A DNA stretch of 64,000 bases, taken from assembly GCA_022578605.1 (NCBI GenBank), contig MU394088.1:1-64000 (forward strand). The letters run 5' to 3'. The notes under the pieces are model-generated. The model saw nothing but the letters and a program-made list of their open reading frames with translations. It ran no database searches and was not told the DNA's origin. This document shows positions 1 through 12,469 of the stretch, piece after piece; position 1 is the first letter of the stretch; each line of letters opens with the position of its first letter. A program made the position numbers and the translations under genes. This stretch comes from Camillea tinctor. Its lineage: Eukaryota; Ascomycota; Sordariomycetes; Xylariales; Xylariaceae.

Positions 1-3000
1 TGCTATATAGAAAAAAATTAAAGTTTTTTTTTTTTATTATAATAATAGTAAAATACGATTTTGCTTTAGTATAATAAGTATTTTGTTAAAAAACTTATAA
101 CGTTATTGCTTTTTTTTAAACATGTATAAAAATTTATTATAATAAATAATAAATTTTTTTGCTAAAACTTAAAGTAAGAAACATGGTATATATTAAATTA
201 GCTAAGCTTAAAAAATATAGCTATTACTTAAATAATTAAACTAAGTTTAGCTTTAAAAAGGTAGGATTATATAAAATTATTAAACATATTAGCAATTTTA
301 AATATAAGATTTAATTATTTAATTAAATTTAATAAAATAAAAATATTTTTATTAACTATATTAAACTTTATATTTTCGATATATTTAAAAAGCTTACTTT
401 ATTATTTAGCTTTTTAATTTACGAGGAAGTAAACAAATTTATTATCGATAAGATTATTACTTATGTAAAAATAAAGCGTTTAAAAAATAAAGTAGTTAAA
501 ACTTATTATTAAGTTAAATAGCTTAATTATAATAAACTTACTTAAAAATTAAAATTTACTTTATAGTAAAACGTATTTAAATTATTTAAAGTATATAAAA
601 AAAATTAATAAAAATCTATTTTTAAACTTTACTTTTTAATATTAAAAATATTTTAAATTGTTTTAATTATAAGTATAAATAAAGCATAAGCGATATTTTA
701 CTTTAATTTTTAACTATTTTAAGTTAAAATACGGTTTATAGGCTATGTTGGTATTATTAGGTCGCTGCGGTAAAATTACTACATAACGAAAAATTTTATT
801 TTTATTTTTTTTATATGTATTTGTTAAAGAAAAAAGTATTATTATTTTTACTTTTTATATATTTTAATTAAAACTTTATTTTTTTAAAAATAATTTTATA
901 TATACTTTAGTACTTTTAAGAATTGTAAGTAAAAGATTAAAATTAAATATATAAAAAATTACTTTATTACTATTTAAAAATATATGTATAATATTTTAAT
1001 ATATGCATTTTATATTTTAAAAACTTAAACTATTGCTAACTATTAATAACCCTTATTTTATATTTATAAAGAAAGCATTTTTTAACTTTTTATTTATATA
1101 TTTTAATACTTTTTTTTTTTTTATAATTAGTAAATTATTTTAAAACGTATTAAATAAAGAATTTTAAATATATTGTTCTTTTTTTTAACTTTTTTTTTTA
1201 TACTTTACTTTCGTTTTTTTTACACTTATTTCTTATTACTTTTATATGTATTTGCATTATTTTCTACTTTTTGTTTTTTAATAAAAATTAATTTTTTTCT
1301 TTATTAATAACAGTATTTACTTTAAACTTTAAAGCATTTAAAAAATTTTAATTATTGTTAATAAATTGAGGAAAATTTTCTGCAAGACATTTTTACTGGT
1401 ATTTTTTTTTATTTATTTTTTATTTAGATTATATTTTAATTTAAATTTATTACTTATACTTTATTTTGCTTAATTTTTTATGTTATTTTAAGAGTTATTT
1501 AAGCGTTAAAGATTATGTATTAAATAAGCTTAAAATAAAATGAAAAACATGGCTAAACTACTTTACGTAAGACTATTTTTTAAAATGAAGCTTTTTTTAT
1601 AAATAAAACTTTTTAATTAAAACGTATTTATTAAAAGATTACTTAAAAAAAAGATTATTAAAAAAAATAAATTTAGAATTATTATAAACTGCGGTTAAAA
1701 ACTTAATTATAATAAAATTAACATAAATTATATAGCTTTTTTAATTAATTTATGCTACGATAAAAACGGAACTAAAAAAGCTAACGTTAAATTTGCTTTA
1801 ATAAGCGTTATCGTTTTTATTTTTATTATATTATATTTTAAGCTTTATAAATTAAAAAACTTTATTATTAAATCTTACGTTATAGTTAATTAATATTTTA
1901 ATAAATATATTAAAGGTATTAAAAAAGATATTAGCGGCAAACAAACTTTAATACAGTTTATTACTTTGTAATATAAATATTTTTTACTTATTTTATATTA
2001 TTAATAGGACTTAATCGAAAATAAGAACTTTTAAACCTATGCTTATATATATATTAGATTTAAAAGCGTAATTAATAGTAGTTATACTTTATTAAATAAA
2101 GCTAAACCTTTTATTGAATTTTTTTATAAGCGTAATATTAAGGTTTTTAAAAATAAAACTTTTATTTAACTTTTTAAAGTTATATTAGCTTTTAACAGAT
2201 TAGAAATTTAATATATATTTATATAAAATACTATTAAGCGTTTTATATAAAAACGTATTTTAAATATTAAATTAGCTATTAAAAAGTTAATAATTATGGC
2301 ATGTTTAAATAAAATAAATTTTAAGTTTATTTTAAGCTTTTATAACGAAAGTTTTTAATAATATGTAGAAAAATTTCTTTTTTTGTTTTTATATTTTAAA
2401 AAAAGCTTGGCATTTTTTTTCGAAAAAAAGCCTTAACTTATTTTAATTTAAATTTATTGCTATAATATAAAGCGTGGTTTATTATAACTTTATTAATTTA
2501 AACTTTATAGTAATTTTTTTTGAATTAATATAATATAAATTTATTACGTTAGCTTATAATATTAAGGATAAGTATTTTTATAGCATAGCTATTATAGCTT
2601 TTTTCGTTAAATGCCTTTTTAAAATAGTTGTTATTAAGTTGCTTTTTATAAATAAAGTTATTATATTTATTAAAAGCATAAATGTTAATTTATATTTTAA
2701 AATAAGCAAACTTGTTAAAATTTGCGTTAAAGAAGTTTTTGTTAAATATTTAAATTTTTTTAAAAAAAAATGGTTTTAATTAAAATAAATTGTTTATATT
2801 TATAAAAGCTTAGTTAAGCTTTTTAAAAACGTTATTAACTTAGTAAAAGAAAGTAAAGCTTAAAAACGTGCTATAACTTTTGCGATATTAGCGGAATATA
2901 TTTTTTTAATATAAAAAAAAAATAAGAAATAAAGATAAAAGTTTATTTAAAAATGGGCAAAAGCATTTTAAACTTGTAAAACTAAAAATCAATTTAAAAA

Positions 3001-6000
3001 ACTAATTTTGGAATTTATAGCAAATTATTAGTAATAAATTTTTAAATTTGTTAAAATTAATTTTAAAGTATTTTAAATGCTTGAAATTAATATTAAATAT
3101 TTTTTTTTTTAAAAGTGTATGTATTGCATTTGTATAAAACTTTGATTTATTTAGCTTAGCAATTTTATATACTTTAAGGCATTATTTATAATGGGATTTA
3201 TTAATAGCAATAAATTTATTATTAGTAAAGTATAACTGGAATAGCTTTTTTTACAACATAATAAACTGGTTTAACTTTATTTGTAATATGTAAAACGAAG
3301 TTTATAAAAAGGAATTTATAGCTATTATTATTTATGTTAGTAATAAGAAAAATTTTAAAGCTAATTTAAATGTAGTAGTTAAAATAACTTGCATTAATAT
3401 AGAAAATTTTTTTAATAAGCATTATTATTAATTGTTAAATTTTAATTAGCAATATTAATAGGATTATAATTTGATTAAACTAATTTTAGCTTTAAAATAT
3501 TTAATTAATTAAAAAAATAAACTGTTAATAAAAAAAATAGCTTATTATAAATCTAACTTGTATTTTATAAGCATTAGTAAGAAATTATTAAACTATTTAT
3601 TAAACTTATATAATAATATGGATAAAAATTAAAAATTAATATTTAATAATTTTTATTAAATTTTTTTTAAACATGTCATTATTTTGGAAGCTATTAAATG
3701 CGGTAAAACCAGTATAGTAGCATTTTTAGTAATATATGCATTTATTTATTTAATTAACGAATAAGCTGTTTATAAAATGTATAATATTAATAAAAAAAAA
3801 AATAAAACTTTTAATTTAAGTAATATTAAATTAAATAAAATTTTTAAAAAAATAAAGCCAGAATTTATTACATTTAAAAACTACAATTAAAACATATTAG
3901 TAAACCGTATTTGAGCTAATTAATAGGCACTTGGTTAAAGAAAAGAACTATTTATTAAAAAGAACAAATAGAATTAAGATTAATTATAGGACAAAACTTA
4001 TAATAATTAAGATTAAATAATTAAATAAAAAAAGCTTAATTAAAATAAAAATGTTAAAAATAGGAATATAAAATATAAAATAAAATAGAAAAACAAGCAT
4101 GTAACTAAAGATATGGAATATAAAGCAGATTGGAAAAATAAGCACGTGATTAAAAATAAAAAAAAAGGTAAGGAAATTAAAAAAAATTAACTTAATATAA
4201 GCTTTTAAAGTATTTTTTTTTAGTAAAATAATATTAAGAATAAAAAAATTAATATAATTAATATTAAACGATGTATTGTTATATTTAGTACTTAAAATAG
4301 CTAATTAAATAATGTTATAGAAATTGTTTATAAAAAAGCTTATAATATATTTAAACGAAAATTAATTATATTTTATATAACTAATTTAGCATTATTTATT
4401 AAGAAACTTATTAAAAGTATTAAAAAATAATAAGATTTTTATTACAATAAATTTATTAGCTTTAAACTATATGCTATATTTAAAAAAATATTAAAAGCTA
4501 TATATTTATTTAAAACTTTTTACGGCATTTTTATATTTAGCGATTATTTTATTATTATTGCAATATAATAATAAATTTTAACCAATAAAAACAACCTTAT
4601 AATTAAGCAAATTTTGCGATATAAATTAATAAAATAAAAAAATTTTATTTAATTTGCTAATTAAAAACTAAACCAATATAAAAAACTATTTAAGCAACTT
4701 AAAAAAAACATTATTCGTTTAATAAACATAATTATAGCTATACTATACATTTTAGCATTTTTTAACAATAAAAAACTTATTTACTTATTAGTCCTTTAAT
4801 TCGACAAAATATATAAAGCTACAAAACTATTTTAGTTAATTTTTTTAACTTAATTTCCGTTTGCTTTATTACGTATTTCTTTAAAAAATAGCGTTTAAAG
4901 CAAGCTATTAATTTTATTAAAAAATTTTTACTTTAAATGCAATAACAACATATTATTTATTAATTAATTTAAATATTAACTTAATTTATTATTGTTAATA
5001 AAAATGAAACAATCTGCTTAAGTATTTATACATTTTTTCCGCACTAATTAAAAAGTTAAAAGCAATATATTTATATATATATTAAAAATTTACTATAGCT
5101 TAACTTTACTTAAAAAAAAAAGCAAATTAAATATTTTTATTTTTATTTAAAAATATAAAAGCTTTTTTTATATATTAAACTTTAATTATAACAAATTTAA
5201 CCTTTATATCGACATTTTAAAAAAAAACAAATTTTAAGTTAATATTAACTAAATTAACGAAAATTACGCTAATTACATTTATAACTTAATTATGCTTATT
5301 TTTGCCTTTAACTTATATAATAAAAAAAGCTTTTAACTTAAAATTATAATAATTACTTTATATAAAGCTTAAAAAAAAAAACTTAAATAAATAATTAGCT
5401 ATTTTTTTAAAGCAAAATATATTTTAAATTTAATTACTATTTATATAATTAAAAAATTTTAAAACTATAAAAAAAATATTACTATTTAAAACTTAATAAA
5501 AACTAGCTTTTTAAAATTTATTAGTAAAAAACATTTCTTTATAGTAATTTTTATTAAATTTTAATTTATTAATATTATTATTAATAATTTTAAAGCTTAA
5601 AAAAGCTATAATAATTAAATTAACATAATTAAAACATTAATAAAAATTTAAGCTTTTTATAATGCATAATAAACTATTTTTACATAAAAAAGTAATTAAA
5701 AAAGACTTATTTATTATAAATGTTTTTAAGTTTATCGTAATAAAAAAAAAAATTGCATAATATATTACGTTTACTTTTACTGCAAAAAACTACATTATAT
5801 TTATAACTATAAAACAGCATTTACTATAATATTTATAACGACATTTATTAAAATCGTTACATAAAACGACTTAAAATTACTTATTAATTATATTTAATAT
5901 AAGTAAATTAAGCAATTTTTAACTTTATTAAAACTTTATAAAAAAATAAATAAAAAACTTATAAAATAAAAAGTAAATTTTATTATTAATAAGCGCTATT

Positions 6001-7190
6001 AAACAGCTTTTACTTTTAAAAAAAAAACCTCTTAAATAATTGCATAAAAAAAAAAGCTACATAAAAAAGCTAAAAAAGCAAAACAAACTAACTTTTTTTT
6101 ACTAACTATTCTTAAAAAACCTACTTTTAAAGTTATTAAAAAAAATAATCAGCTTTTTTTTTATAAGCTTGCACAAAACAAACTTATTAAAAAAGCTTAA
6201 AAAATAACACTTACTTTTTTAAAAGTTAAAAGCTTTATATATAATAAATTTATTATTTTTATTAATAATTAAATTATTTTTTTATATAAAACTAAAAAAA
6301 ACAAATTAATTGCTTAATTAATAAACCTTAATATTTACTTGCATTATAATTATTTTATTAATTTAGCAAATTATAAATTTATTTTAAGCCGTAAATACAT
6401 TAACATAAAAATTATTTTTAAATTAACATAAGCTTTTACTTTAAAAAAAAAAATCTTTAACTTAATTAAACTAATTACTAATAAACTAAAAAATATTATA
6501 AAAAAAGTTATTAAATAAAATAATAAAAACTTAATTAAAAGCTTTAACTTAGCTAACTTTAATCTTAACAATATGCAAAACAATTAAAAATTTAATAACA
6601 ATAATAAAAAAAAAAATATATTTATACTTATAACAACTTAAAACAAATAAAACTTAAAAAAATAAATGCTTAATTTACACTAAATAACATTAATCTTTAC
6701 GATAAAAAAAACTTTTATTTCAAACATTACAATAATAATAAACCTTTTTTAACCGTTTAAGCTAAAAGCTTTACTACTAAACAAAAAACACCTCTTTATT
6801 TTAAAAAGCTATTTTAATAACTTAATAAAAAAAATTAACTTATAAAACAAAATTAGTTTAACAAAAAAAACTAACTAACAAAATAAAATAAGCTTAAAAA
6901 AAAAAAAAGCAAACTATTAAGTTAAAAACAAAAACAAAATCGTATAGTAAAAAAGGTCAAAGTTACAAAAAACGTGCTTATTTATATATATTAGCTTTTT
7001 TTTTTTTTTTTCGAAAACGCAATGTTTTCTTTTTTTTTATAATTTTCTTAGTTTATCACAAAAACGCAATGCTGCTTTTTGCCTAAAAGTTATTACGTTA
7101 ATACACCTTACATTACGTAGTTTATGCGCACCTTACCTATTTTTAAGTCCTTTTAAAGGTCTTTTAACTAGCTTCTTTTTCCTTACATAT
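1..7190. mobile_element. A+T-rich, RIP-degraded repeat block
   Basis: Seven kilobases of almost pure A/T, crowded with TpA and with very few G or C bases. Only one reading frame of at least 60 codons occurs in it, and that frame (6371-6583, minus) is low-complexity Leu/Ile/Phe/Lys. This is what repeat-induced point mutation leaves of transposons in Pezizomycotina (established knowledge). Recognition of the original element is weak. Around 5720-5830 the plus strand reads like a C-to-T-eroded zinc knuckle (Cys-Phe-Lys followed by degenerate spacing), as in LINE gag proteins. Near 3690-3720 it reads EAIKCGKTS, which resembles a P-loop. Around 4060-4170 two similar roughly 50 bp units lie in tandem. 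Composition returns to normal over about 7080-7190. The RIP origin is inferred from composition, and element identity is unresolved. Confidence 0.85.
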
Positions 7191-8482
7191 ATATACACAC
7201 GATAGCTTCATAGCATAAGACTGGGAATAGACTCCTATTTCATCGTTATATGCTGTAAAACAGCTCTCTATACGTGACGAGGCATTTAGAACCTCATAAT
7301 TAAAGTCGACCTGGAAGAGCGCCGAATGAGACCGGAGCACAGGAACTTATCGCTTCTTAAACAACATGCAGAAGCTTCGCCGGTACAAATGCATGACAAA
7401 AGGATACGTTGACCGACTTAAGTCTTACGCAGATCGATGATTGAGAGATTTCAGAAACAAAAATACCACGGATATCATGGAAATGAACATCGACTAGGAA
7501 TTCCTAGCTTGACGTCGTCGGATACAGACTAGTGTCCCTGGAGATATTCAAAGGGATCTATTCTGCTACGATCAAGGAGGTTTCCATCAGAGATCTAACT
7601 AGGAAGAATTGGCTGGGTAAAGGAGTCATATAAGGAGTCTGGAGGGTTTCATTAGCGCTATGAAGCTACGCATATGCCACTTTTCAAGCGAGGATATGTG
7701 TTTAAAGTCAGCATGAATGGGGAAGTCTTGGGTGTAGTCTACCGAACAGATGGACCTTGTACAGCCCAGGATGGAAGGAATTGGACGTATTAGTGGACAT
7801 CATGGAGGATTTTAATGTTGTTCTTTTTGCACATGAATGATGCCTAGGGGTACAGAAGCCTCCAAGACTAGAAGTTTTGAGATCTGAAAATGGAGTCTTC
7901 TATGCCACACGGAGGAAGGGGAGAGGTAAAACAAGCAAGGCACTTAAGCTTTTAACGGCTTTCTTTTTTTATTTTTTAAAAAGGGATGTTAAGTAAATCA
8001 AAGGCATTTAAGTAACATAAGTCGGTATCAATATTAACCTTTCCTTACCAATTCTTTTATATGTTGCGCTTTATAGTTATAATAAAGAAACAACTACTTT
8101 AAGTTTTTTATAGTGTTATAAACAATTACATACCTAGGTACATTTATACATACACATACCTATTGAACTGGAGATAGGGAGGACCCCATACCAACATTTG
8201 CATTAGGCTGTGAGGGGCTAGGGACAGTCGTCCCTAGCCTACGGCACCCAACCTTCATACTGTTTATTTGTAAGAGAGATATATAAAGAAGACGTGTAAT
8301 AGGGGAAGGTATTGATCTGTGCTGTAAAACTAACGCCGACGCGCGATGATAGAAAGAAAAGAGACTATCGCAAACTTTTGTAAAGCAACGCAATCTATAT
8401 ACATGCAGAAATGTGGATCCTAATTCCCCTAGTCCCCACAACACTATTGATATAACACTGTTATGTACTTTCCCCTTTTCTA
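7190..8482. other. Intergenic, probable decayed transposon sequence
   Basis: Normal base composition starts here, next to the A+T-rich block. No open coding region is visible. From about 7300 to 7930 the plus strand has protein-like stretches in one or two frames, broken by many stops and shifts, vaguely like Ty1/Copia polyprotein, but no diagnostic motif survives. The minus strand of 8160-8450 starts near TGTTGTGGGG and could be a solo LTR fragment. I could not find convincing terminal bases or a primer-binding site. Both readings are weak. Confidence 0.35.
8216..8239. repeat. Perfect 10-bp-stem hairpin
   Basis: The arm GGCTAGGGAC at 8216-8225 and its exact reverse complement at 8230-8239 are separated by four bases. 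No gene uses it as an obvious terminator. It lies in sequence that may be a decayed LTR. Confidence 0.6.
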
Positions 8483-8718
8483 TTACAACAAATTGTTAAG
8501 CGACCCCGTTATACCATGAAACAAAAGGTTTTCACAATAACCAAGTGGCCATTATGGCTCAATTCTATATTATATAGTTACCCACCAGACAAGCCGGGGT
8601 GTAACAGTTGGTTAGAGGGTAACTATATGATACAGAACTGGGATCCAATGACCACTCGGTCATTGGGAGACTCTCTTGATCTCATGGTATAACGGGGTTG
8701 CCCAACACTCAGTTGTAA
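8483..8718. mobile_element. MITE-like foldback element
   Basis: The ends form a long imperfect inverted repeat. Positions 8495-8519 match the reverse complement of 8682-8706 at 22 of 25 bases, around the shared core CCCCGTTATACCATGA. The similarity extends outward to 8483 and 8718. Internally, the sequence near 8535-8583 is a diverged reverse complement of about 8618-8668, sharing GGGTAACTATAT. The element is about 236 bp and noncoding, so it would be nonautonomous. I did not find a convincing target-site duplication, so the exact ends and superfamily are unknown. Confidence 0.6.
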
Positions 8719-8906
8719 CACAAAGCTTTTGACACCTGGACACTCCAAGCTCTTAAGACACTTGTCTTCAAGTCAGCTTGATTCTTTGAGTTAACTTCCT
8801 TATCCCTGCATACTTGTACCGCTTTCTTTATTAGTTCGCCTCAGTCATACTGATATGTCATGTTCCCCGTTCCCGCGTAAGGAAGGAATGTAGACTATCG
8901 GCAACT

Positions 8907-9200
8907 CATCATCGGCAATATGTCTCGTGGTAATTTGTAAGTAAGAAGCTTAGCTTCTATGATAGGCCTTCCTTCAAAAGTAGGTCGCCCTTCCCGGGGT
9001 GTAATCCAGTAACGAGGACACGTGGTAACTCCGAGGTCCTGCTCAGCCCAACTAATATATATATCCTGTTTTTTTAGGTCGATGTTGGATAGCCTCAGTT
9101 TTGGCACTGCCAAAATCGTCATCATTGGCAATAGATTCTGTGGTAATTCTTGTGAGAAGCATAGCTTCTATGATAGGCCTTCCTTCAAAAGTAGGTTGCC
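8907..9200 (+). repeat. Direct duplication, two diverged copies
   Basis: Copy 1 (8907-8993) and copy 2 (9119-9200) share a nearly identical stretch containing AGCTTCTATGATAGGCCTTC and the following CTTCAAAAGTAGGT, with more diverged CATCAT(C/T)GGCAATA starts. They are in the same orientation about 210 bp apart. Both copies are noncoding. Confidence 0.75.
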
Positions 9201-9346
9201 CCCAAGCGTAATCCAATGATGAAGAAAGAAAAGAAAAAAGTAAATGGGAGATGGAACCTCTGCAGATCTAAATATATAGTAAAGTAAGGTACGTACCCCG
9301 GACCCTATTGTTTGCATGTTTGCTTTATTGTTGAATGTATAAGCGG

Positions 9347-9432
9347 ATCTATATGCTAAGCCGTGACATTAACTCCGTACTTTTTTCTTTTTTGACTTTT
9401 TTTTTCTTGTTGTCATAGCTTAGCATATAGAT
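9347..9432. repeat. 15-bp perfect inverted repeat
   Basis: ATCTATATGCTAAGC at 9347-9361 is the exact reverse complement of 9418-9432. The loop is T-rich. It may be a very short foldback element. No gene is attached to it. Confidence 0.7.
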
Positions 9433-10329
9433 TCACTTTTTACATATTATCATTAACAATGAAGCAAACACGTTGTTACAGTTCCACTTGCTGCTAAGCA
9501 AGCTAAGCAGTTGTCATTATGGAGAATGTGCACGGACATTCCATATGTTTACCTAGATTGCCATGTAATAGTTTTCCTTCTGATTGCCTAGCTGCGTGGG
9601 GTATCTTTTCCTTCTTCCCCACGCAATTCTTTGCTACACACAATCCATAGATTACTTGAGCCTTTGCGCCTTGGATTTTATTGCGGGATCGTGACAACAC
9701 CTCAATTCACTACCTATATTCACATTATAATCTAACAGTAAGTGCCTAACCTAGTGTGCCACCGCACCGCTACAATGAGTCAGAAAACACCCTGCTGCAT
9801 GTTTGATATTGCGTATTTGCGCCGGTCTATTGAATGTCCCCGGCATATATTACAACTAGACCAGCAATCAAACCACCATATGCAATCCCATTTCATATCA
9901 TATCATTTTCATTCCCTTTCTCTAAGTTACCTTCTTGACTACCTACTAACAGTTACTTTTCCCTCTCATTTTCCCATTTTTCATTTTCCATCTCATAGAG
10001 TCCCTACTCTTTTTTATTCTGTCATTCCTTTCATGCTCCTCGAAAAAAAAGAAAAGAAAAAAACAAATTCCATGTACCAAATCCCATTCCTCCTCTTCTC
10101 TCTACAAGAACAAGACAGTAGTAGTCTCGACGCCTCTGTTACGCCTAACTTCATATACCTAAGCCTCAAACTAGAATAATTCATTTTATACTCGCCCATA
10201 TGTAATCCTTTGGTTATTTAGCAGTCCGGGTCGAGAATAGTTCATCTCGATGCCCTCGCTATGTAAGAATAAACTTGGTAACTTTCCCTCACTGGTAAAG
10301 TAAGTAAGTTTGCACTACTTCTGCTGCTG

Positions 10330-11822
10330 CTACTTGATCTTCCCGACGCCCTTAAGCCTCAGATAGACATCTGTGCCCCAGCCGTACAAGCTCTGGACGG
10401 CGATGCCGCCGCCGAAGTACTCTGCGTAGGCGCGACTGAGCGGGAGTCCGTATCCCAAACCGGCGATCGAGCTGCCGCCGGTAGAGATAGCGTTAAGCCC
10501 GCCTGGCATCATCAGATCCTCCTCGTCTTCGACAAAAGTCGTGAAGCTGTAGCTCCAGATGTTGGGCAGGATTTCGGGCGCGATGCCGCCGCCCCGGTCG
10601 CGGATCCGTATGGTCACGCCTGGGGCATTGTCATCCAGAGGCTTGATGGCGTCGCTTTTAAAGGCGCCCTTGTCTACGGCTGGAGGCTCGAGGGTGACGC
10701 GGGGTGGTCCTGCGTCGGGGGGTTCAGGGGCAATGGTGATGACTACGGGTTCGCGTTTACCTTGATTGTGCGTGTTCTCAACGGTGGCGCGGAATGCGTT
10801 TTTCAGCAATTCTGTAGCGATGTATTCAAGATGCATAGGAACAAAGGCGAAAGTGGTGGAGGGTTCCCCGTCAATAACCCACTGTGGCCGGATACCATAC
10901 TTTAGCTCGCAGATATCCGCTACAAAGCCTGCACAAGAATCAACCACCGCTGATGGGGAAAGAGCTGTATCAATAACTCCTATGTAGCTAGGGTGCTCTG
11001 GGCAGGGGGTCGGGGATGCAGAGGGATCAAAGTGTGGCAAGCTGCTGTAGTGCAGCGCAATATGCTGCTCAGCGATCAGTCGCGTGCCTATCCGGGTCCG
11101 TAAGTGGGTGTCGAGGAAGCGTGTCACCTCGACGGGCGAGATATACCGACGGCATTCGAGGAAGCCCTTTGCCAATATCGGTATCGTGTCCTGGTGCGTG
11201 GCCACCAACTCAGCTAGCACCGACGTAAACCTGATTTCAGTATCGAGATCCGATATGGTTCGGTGCTTCCATGGCAGGAGAGTGGAGAGAGAGTGAATAT
11301 AGTTGTTGTATATCTTGCTGATATTCGGGTTCGACACTACAATAAAGGGCAGGTTCCTGAGGGCCTGTATGCGATGGGCGAGTCGGATGGGCAGCAGCGA
11401 GAGGGTGAAGTTGGCAGAAGAGAAGAGGGCTTCTGCTGAGAGGGGTGGCCGGCCATGTCTAGATTCAGGGGTTTCTGGTGGTTAGCCTTGAATCGAGTTG
11501 TGGGAGGTAGCATGGGTTCATACTTGACTAAATCAGCTAAACTGAGAGAGTGCTGGTGCTTGTGGGCGAGATCAGCAATTTCTTCGTCTGTGACGGTGGC
11601 GGTTCTTGCCGGATGTGAGTGTGAATGTGGTTTGTGAGCATCGTGGCCATGGTGACCATGGTGACCTTTAGGAGAGCTGTGCTCGGTGGTGTAGGAAGAG
11701 ATCGTGGATCTGTTCGAAGAAAAGCGGCGTATGAAGGTGGGATAAGTAATTCGCTGAATTGAGAAGACGGAAGAGGCATTGGGTGTGTACAAACACCTCA
11801 ATGGCCTGTATGAGCTTTTCAT
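10330..11822 (-). CDS. Mitochondrial 2-oxoacid dehydrogenase kinase (PDK/BCKDK family)
   Basis: Model: complement(join(10330..11458,11524..11822)), 475 aa. The 65-nt intron (donor GTATGA, acceptor CTAG) contains GCTAACC as a likely branch site, and splicing it out gives the family sequence LVKHGRPPL across the junction. The family phosphorylates and so inhibits pyruvate or branched-chain 2-oxoacid dehydrogenase in the mitochondrial matrix. Residues 1-45 are basic and Ser/Thr-rich like a targeting peptide. A four-helix BCDHK-type domain follows (SANFTLSLLPIRLAHRIQAL, about 113-132), then a GHKL ATPase with N-box E316-LLKN (N320), G1 box DRGGGI at 387-392 and G2 loop GLGYGLPLSR at 433-442. A His-rich insert (about 54-70) is unusual. 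The start chosen is the ATG at 11822; an in-frame ATG at 11909 would prepend a hydrophobic stretch that suits the family less. Pyruvate and branched-chain specificity cannot be separated here. Confidence 0.93.
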
Positions 11823-12469
11823 GGCGGCATGGTGTGGTGTTCCAGCGGTGAAGGAAGTGAAAAGGAGGAAGAAAAAGATGTAAAGAGGGTGGACAGAGTT
11901 TGTACACAACCAAGGTCTGGTCCTGGTCCTGGTCTGGTACGGTCAATTGGAGAGAGTCACATGTTGTGTTGCATGGGACGTCAATCTGCGTCAGCTTATT
12001 AGGTCAGCTATTTGCTGAAGAATGCTTTTATCTTATCTAAACCCATGTTGATGCCGTGCCGATCCCCAATTCCTAGGTCAGGGGGGTCCTTGCACATACC
12101 CATAGGCATTCTTGTATCCCATATGAATCCGAAACCTCTCATTACTAGAATGATTAGAGAGAGAATAGAGAGAATAGCTAGGCGCCTATCTCCTTTATAG
12201 GTTTCGAAACGTTTTGAATGGCATCGTTCATCAGTTGCTAAAATTGAGAGAACGTGTTGTCTCTGAATTTGTGTGTTTACTCTGTTTCTAGTTAATGCAT
12301 AGTTTCCCTTAACCGCACATAACATGCTGGTTGTGTTACCCCGCAGTCCAAAATCAATCCTCGTCTCTGCCCCTCCTCGTCATACCCCGTGTACAAAGTG
12401 CTAAGGTATACATGTGGCTATTGGATTCTATTGATGGGAGTACAACCAACCCAGCCCAAGCCAGTCTAT
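11823..12469. other. Intergenic
   Basis: This should hold the promoter of the kinase gene and the 3' end of the inhibitor gene. A 105-codon minus-strand frame (12008-12325) has one hydrophobic run, no family resemblance and no splice context, so it is not called. Confidence 0.6.

Larger units (their letters stand above)
8719..10329. other. Intergenic with local duplications
   Basis: No gene is supported here. It holds a duplicated segment of about 80 bp (8907-8993 and 9119-9200) and a 15 bp inverted repeat (9347-9361 and 9418-9432). The part nearest 10330 should contain the 3' untranslated region of the kinase gene on the minus strand. A 145-codon plus-strand frame at 9742-10179 is pyrimidine-rich with no recognisable domain and is not called. 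Confidence 0.6.

Noticed and set aside
6371..6583. 70-codon minus-strand frame in the A+T-rich block
   Set aside because: Low-complexity Leu/Ile/Phe/Lys composition follows directly from base composition; no domain.
9742..10179. 145-codon plus-strand frame
   Set aside because: Pyrimidine-rich sequence with no motif, in what should be the 3' flank of the kinase gene.
12008..12325. 105-codon minus-strand frame between the kinase and inhibitor genes
   Set aside because: No recognisable family or splice context; probably chance.
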